The position numbers and the translations under genes are program-made. Under the pieces are notes generated by a model, which had not been told where the DNA came from, did not search any database, and saw nothing but the letters and a program-made list of their open reading frames with translations. This document shows, piece by piece, positions 7,058 to 9,340 of a DNA stretch of 9,340 nt. The stretch's first letter is position 1, and every line of letters starts with the position of its first letter. The DNA comes from Fidelibacterota bacterium (lineage in GTDB: Bacteria > Bipolaricaulota > Bipolaricaulia > Bipolaricaulales > Bipolaricaulaceae), in contig JAJRVI010000103.1 in assembly GCA_024277405.1 (NCBI GenBank), positions 1-9,340 on the forward strand, read 5' to 3'.

Positions 7058-7101
7058 ACGTCGGGGACAAACCCCCGAAACGTCGGGGATAAACCCCGAC
7101 G
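7058..7101. repeat. Two tandem 22-base palindromic units
   Basis: The unit ACGTCGGGGACAAACCCC starting at 7058 recurs at 7080 as ACGTCGGGGATAAACCCC, a period of 22 bases (about two DNA turns). The second copy is an exact hairpin: CGTCGGGG (7081-7088), loop ATAAA, CCCCGACG (7094-7101). The first is shorter, with TCGGGG pairing to CCCCGA around ACAAAC. They lie between two divergent genes, 50-95 bases upstream of the oxidoreductase start. They could be a dispersed REP-like element, a paired operator for a dimeric regulator, or RNA hairpins in a leader. The sequence alone does not decide which. Confidence 0.65.
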
Positions 7102-7178
7102 CTACAGGGAGAGGCTCAAAAGCGAAGACTGTAGCGACGCAGCCCGTCCGCGGCGTTCCCCGCTTGTGCGCGGCGGGC
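7100..7178 (+). other. Consecutive inverted repeats in the divergent spacer (structured leader or REP cluster)
   Basis: CGCTACAG (7100-7107; the first two bases shared with the preceding hairpin) pairs with CTGTAGCG (7129-7136) across 21 bases. A few bases on, GCCCG-CCGCG (7142-7152, one T bulged) pairs with CGCGGCGGGC (7169-7178). With the flanking elements this gives five potential stems within about 160 bases of non-coding DNA. High G+C raises the chance of casual pairing, especially for the second stem; the CGCTACAG pair is less GC-driven and so more convincing. I recognise no named riboswitch or RNA family here. Confidence 0.4.
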
Positions 7179-7194
7179 GAGATATCCGGCGCGA

Positions 7195-7220
7195 GGTTCG
7201 CCCCCGGGGGCGACCTTTTT
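7195..7220 (+). terminator. Terminator-like palindrome before the DUF4015 gene (possible attenuator)
   Basis: TCGCCCCCGGGGGCGA (7198-7213) is a 16-base perfect palindrome. With one bulged T the stem extends to GGT/ACC, and TTTTT follows at 7216-7220. On the plus strand this has the form of an intrinsic terminator. It ends 39 bases before the preferred start of the DUF4015 gene, where it has no upstream plus-strand gene to terminate nearby. Attenuation of a leader transcript, or a stop for readthrough, is the natural reading (inference). Confidence 0.4.
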
Positions 7221-7245
7221 CCCCCCGGTCCGTGGCCGGGGCCTC

Positions 7246-7251
7246 TATCAT
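7246..7251 (+). promoter_or_regulatory. Possible -10 element placed for a leaderless transcript
   Basis: TATCAT ends 8 bases before the ATG at 7260, so transcription would start at or next to the start codon. This fits the absence of a Shine-Dalgarno there. No good -35 hexamer is visible 16-18 bases upstream, so the call is weak. Confidence 0.2.
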
Positions 7252-7259
7252 CGCTACCG

Positions 7260-8363
7260 ATGTGGGGGAAGACGTCGACCCTGCGGATCATGGCAACGCT
7301 CGGGCTCCTTTTGTGGCTGGCCTGGCCGGCCATCGCCCCCATCCCCCCGGAAGCCCCCGACACCTCCCCTCCCCCCGTCGCCGCGGGGACCGGCGATCCC
7401 TCACCCCCTCCCGCGGAAACGCGTGGGGAGGGCCGGACGGAGGGGATCCATGGGAAGATGGGGATACACCTTTCCTTTTACGCCCTCTCGCGGCCGGGGT
7501 TCGCGGAAACGATCGCCGAAAAGCTCTCCGAATATGGGCTCAACGCGGTGGTGATCTGCGTCAAGGACATGCACGGGACGGTGGGCTACGGATCCCAGGT
7601 TCCCCTCGCCCGGGAGATCGGTGCCGCCGTCCCCTACGTGAAGCTCCCCGACCTCGTCGAGCTCTTCCGTGCCCGGGGGATCTACGTCATCGCCCGCCAG
7701 GTCCTCTTCTACGATCCCCTCCTATCCAAGCACCTCGGGTATCCGGACGGGAGGTGGGTCTACCCCTCGGACGAGCGGGCGGTGGATTACAACCTGGCGA
7801 TCGCCCGGGAGCTCGAGGCCCTGGGTTTCGACGAGATCCAGTTCGACTACATCCGGTTCCCCGACGACGGGGAGATCGGGGGCAGCTATCCCGAGCGGTA
7901 CGCGGCGGTGAACGCTTTCCTCGCCCGGGCCCGCGAGGCCCTGTCCGTCCCGATCTCCATCGACCTCTTCGGGAGGGTCCTCTGGCCCTGGAACAAGGAG
8001 AAGAAGGACCCCATCGGCCAGTGCCTGGAGGAGATGGCCCCGTATGTGGACGTGATCTCCCCCATGCTCTATCCCTCCCATTACGTGGAGCCCGAGCTCA
8101 AGGCCGATCCCTATCGCACGGTCCGGCTCGCCCTGGAGCACGGGATGGCGCGGGTGCAAAAGCCCTTCCGGCCGTACCTCCAGGCGTTCGACATGGACAT
8201 CCCCCCCGGGATGACGCTCCCCCAGTACATCCTGGCCCAGGTGCGGGCGGCGGTGGAGATGGGGGCCGACGGCTACCTGTTCTGGAACCCCCGCTCCGAC
8301 TACACCCACCTTTGGGTGGCCCTCCGCCTCAGCCGAGGAAGCGGCGGCGCGCCGCGGCCTTGA
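7260..8363 (+). CDS. Secreted DUF4015 (PF13200) putative glycoside hydrolase
   Basis: This is a predicted exported TIM-barrel protein of 367 residues from the putative glycosyl hydrolase group DUF4015; the substrate of the family is not established. Residues 1-26 form a signal peptide or anchor (LGLLLWLAWPAIA). A proline-rich linker of about 35 residues (PPEAPDTSPPPVA...) follows, then the barrel from about residue 65. Family motifs are present in order: VVICVKD (97-103), the VPLAREIGA/RGIYVIARQVLFYDPLL region, FDEIQFDYIRFP (190-201) with acidic D191, E192 and D196, ISPMLYPSHY (266-275) and GYLFWNP near the end. I prefer the ATG at 7260. The frame is open back to ATG 7164, but the added residues are not signal-like and would span a terminator-like palindrome. 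The 3' end overlaps the opposing PEP carboxylase gene by 35 bases. A general carbohydrate or cell-wall glycan role outside the membrane is inference. Confidence 0.85.
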   Translation: MWGKTSTLRIMATLGLLLWLAWPAIAPIPPEAPDTSPPPVAAGTGDPSPPPAETRGEGRTEGIHGKMGIHLSFYALSRPGFAETIAEKLSEYGLNAVVICVKDMHGTVGYGSQVPLAREIGAAVPYVKLPDLVELFRARGIYVIARQVLFYDPLLSKHLGYPDGRWVYPSDERAVDYNLAIARELEALGFDEIQFDYIRFPDDGEIGGSYPERYAAVNAFLARAREALSVPISIDLFGRVLWPWNKEKKDPIGQCLEEMAPYVDVISPMLYPSHYVEPELKADPYRTVRLALEHGMARVQKPFRPYLQAFDMDIPPGMTLPQYILAQVRAAVEMGADGYLFWNPRSDYTHLWVALRLSRGSGGAPRP

Positions 8364-9340
8364 CGATCTCCTCCACCAACAGGGAGCGGTTGCTCTCCCC
8401 TTCCTGCAACAGGGCCCAGATCCGGCCCGTCCGCGCGGCGTGCTCCTCGTCCGGCTCCACGGGGAAGAGCTCCAGCGCCCGTTCCAGCTCCTCCCGCACC
8501 GGTGAGGAGAGGCGCTCCAGGACGGCCGGGTTCAGGTACCGCACCGCATCGGCCATGTCGCGGTCGAAGTTCACGTACGCCTCCCGCAGGGCGGCGAGGT
8601 CCCGCCCGGACAGGGCCCCGAGCCCCAGCACCTCGGGCGGGATCCCCAGGGAGTACATGGCGCAGCAGAAGGTGATCGCCCGGGGGAGCCGCACGTCGTG
8701 GCCGTCCAGCTCCCGGGAGTAGCCGAAGAGGCCGATGTGGAGCTTCCGCGCCCGGCGGGGCGGGACGTAGCGGGCCAGCTCGTTGACCACCGGGGCCAAC
8801 ACCGCCACACAGGAGGCGTAGCGGGCGGAGATCCTGTGGATGAGCTCGAGGCATTTTCCCTCGTCCACCTCATGGGCTTCTCGCCTAGGGGTGGCGTTGA
8901 GGTAAGAGATGGCCTCCCGCACCTCGCCCTCGGGGTAATCGTATTTGAACGCCGACTGGACGGTGAAGGTCTGCACCGAGGGGTATTCCCGCACCATCTC
9001 CCCGGCTCGCGGTGGCGAGAAATTCCCGCGGAACGGGGCCGATCCCACCCCCAGGATGGGGAGGACGGGGATCCCCACGCGCCGCTCCAGGCGGGCGAGG
9101 CGCGCGAGCGCCACCTTGACCAGCAGGACCGCGCTCGCCTGGCCGTAGTTGAGGGCGGGGTCGGAGCGCGCCAGGAACACGCGCTGGTAGGGGACCCCCT
9201 TGTCCCGGAGGTATTCCGCCACGATCCCATCGGCCACAAGGAGATGGTCCCGGTCCTCGATCAGGGGGATGACCTGGATCGTTTCCGGGGCGAAATCCCC
9301 CACCCAATTGGCCACCGTAATGTCGAAACACCGCTGCTTG
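8329..9340 (-). CDS. ppcA: Archaeal-type phosphoenolpyruvate carboxylase (5' part off-window)
   Basis: This enzyme carboxylates PEP with bicarbonate to oxaloacetate, replenishing the TCA cycle or feeding aspartate synthesis. The window holds the C-terminal 336 residues of a family about 500 long. The frame stays open to the right edge (KQRCFDITV before the GTG at 9315), so that GTG is not the likely start. Diagnostic features of the compact archaeal type (PF14010) are DPALNYG, GVGSAPFRGN (near 9051-9022; the R is in the PEP/bicarbonate-handling FRGN motif) and TVQSAFKYDY (near 8967-8938). The bacterial/plant-type enzyme is about 900 residues and differs in sequence throughout. The stop at 8329-8331 lies inside the 3' end of the converging DUF4015 gene. 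Archaeal-type enzymes are scattered in bacteria (for example Clostridium perfringens and Leuconostoc relatives), so horizontal transfer in the lineage is plausible, although base composition here resembles the neighbours. Confidence 0.9.
   Translation of the reverse strand, partial: KQRCFDITVANWVGDFAPETIQVIPLIEDRDHLLVADGIVAEYLRDKGVPYQRVFLARSDPALNYGQASAVLLVKVALARLARLERRVGIPVLPILGVGSAPFRGNFSPPRAGEMVREYPSVQTFTVQSAFKYDYPEGEVREAISYLNATPRREAHEVDEGKCLELIHRISARYASCVAVLAPVVNELARYVPPRRARKLHIGLFGYSRELDGHDVRLPRAITFCCAMYSLGIPPEVLGLGALSGRDLAALREAYVNFDRDMADAVRYLNPAVLERLSSPVREELERALELFPVEPDEEHAARTGRIWALLQEGESNRSLLVEEIVKAAARRRFLG

Noticed and set aside
7164..7259. N-terminal extension of the DUF4015 protein from ATG 7164.
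   Set aside because: It would bury the signal peptide 32 residues inside the protein and span a terminator-like palindrome; ATG 7260 gives a normal exported protein.
7010..7259. Search of the spacer for tRNA, known riboswitch, CRISPR or att sites.
   Set aside because: No tRNA cloverleaf or CCA-type end, no repeat-spacer array (only two adjacent 22-base units), no integrase nearby and no riboswitch core that I recognise.
7405..7435. Hairpin CGCG-GAAA-CGCG with flanking C-rich and G-rich arms.
   Set aside because: It lies in the proline-rich linker coding region, the outer arms need a 3-base bulge, and such pairing is expected from Pro/Gly codons at high G+C.
6329..8722. A very long plus-strand open frame (about 800 codons) crossing several genes.
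   Set aside because: It is antisense to the oxidoreductase and PEP carboxylase genes and out of frame with the DUF4015 gene. Its translation is Arg/Gly/Pro-rich without domain motifs, as expected for off-frames in GC-rich DNA.

Overview
This is a GC-rich (about two-thirds G+C by eye), tightly packed bacterial chromosome segment with eight protein genes. The gene set is metabolic and housekeeping; I see no phage, transposon, CRISPR, tRNA or rRNA signal. The host is bacterial: it has a typical RsmA and Shine-Dalgarno led genes. It also carries an archaeal-type PEP carboxylase, which is uncommon in bacteria. Together with the aromatic-rich sugar-type binding protein this would suit an anaerobic, perhaps thermophilic lineage such as Bipolaricaulota/Acetothermia. 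That placement is an inference from overall feel and I cannot confirm it.

Layout. Positions 1-2927 (+) hold an ABC importer operon: the 3' part of a family 1 solute-binding protein gene, then two overlapping inner-membrane permease genes. No ATPase gene is in view. A perfect 14-bp stem-loop followed by a T-rich run sits at the binding-protein/permease junction, inside the first codons of the permease. Positions 3015-4178 (+) encode a metal-dependent amidohydrolase of the imidazolonepropionase-like group, possibly from its own weak promoter. Positions 4237-5013 (+) encode a secreted protein ending in a chagasin-type (I42) cysteine-protease-inhibitor domain. Positions 7009 to 5007 (-) hold a Gfo/Idh/MocA oxidoreductase gene coupled by an ATGA overlap to rsmA. 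A divergent, structure-rich spacer of about 250 bases (7010-7259) follows. It contains two tandem 22-base palindromic units, further inverted repeats and a terminator-like palindrome. Positions 7260-8363 (+) encode a secreted DUF4015 putative glycoside hydrolase. Its 3' end overlaps, tail to tail, the gene for archaeal-type PEP carboxylase on the minus strand, which runs off the right edge.

How it fits together. The importer and amidohydrolase could form an uptake-and-hydrolysis unit for a small organic nutrient. The secreted DUF4015 protein may act on glycans outside the cell, and the I42 protein may guard envelope proteins against cysteine proteases. PEP carboxylase would supply oxaloacetate. 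No single new defence or mobile system is evident. The least explained signals are the RNA/DNA secondary structures at 1182-1280 and 7058-7220.
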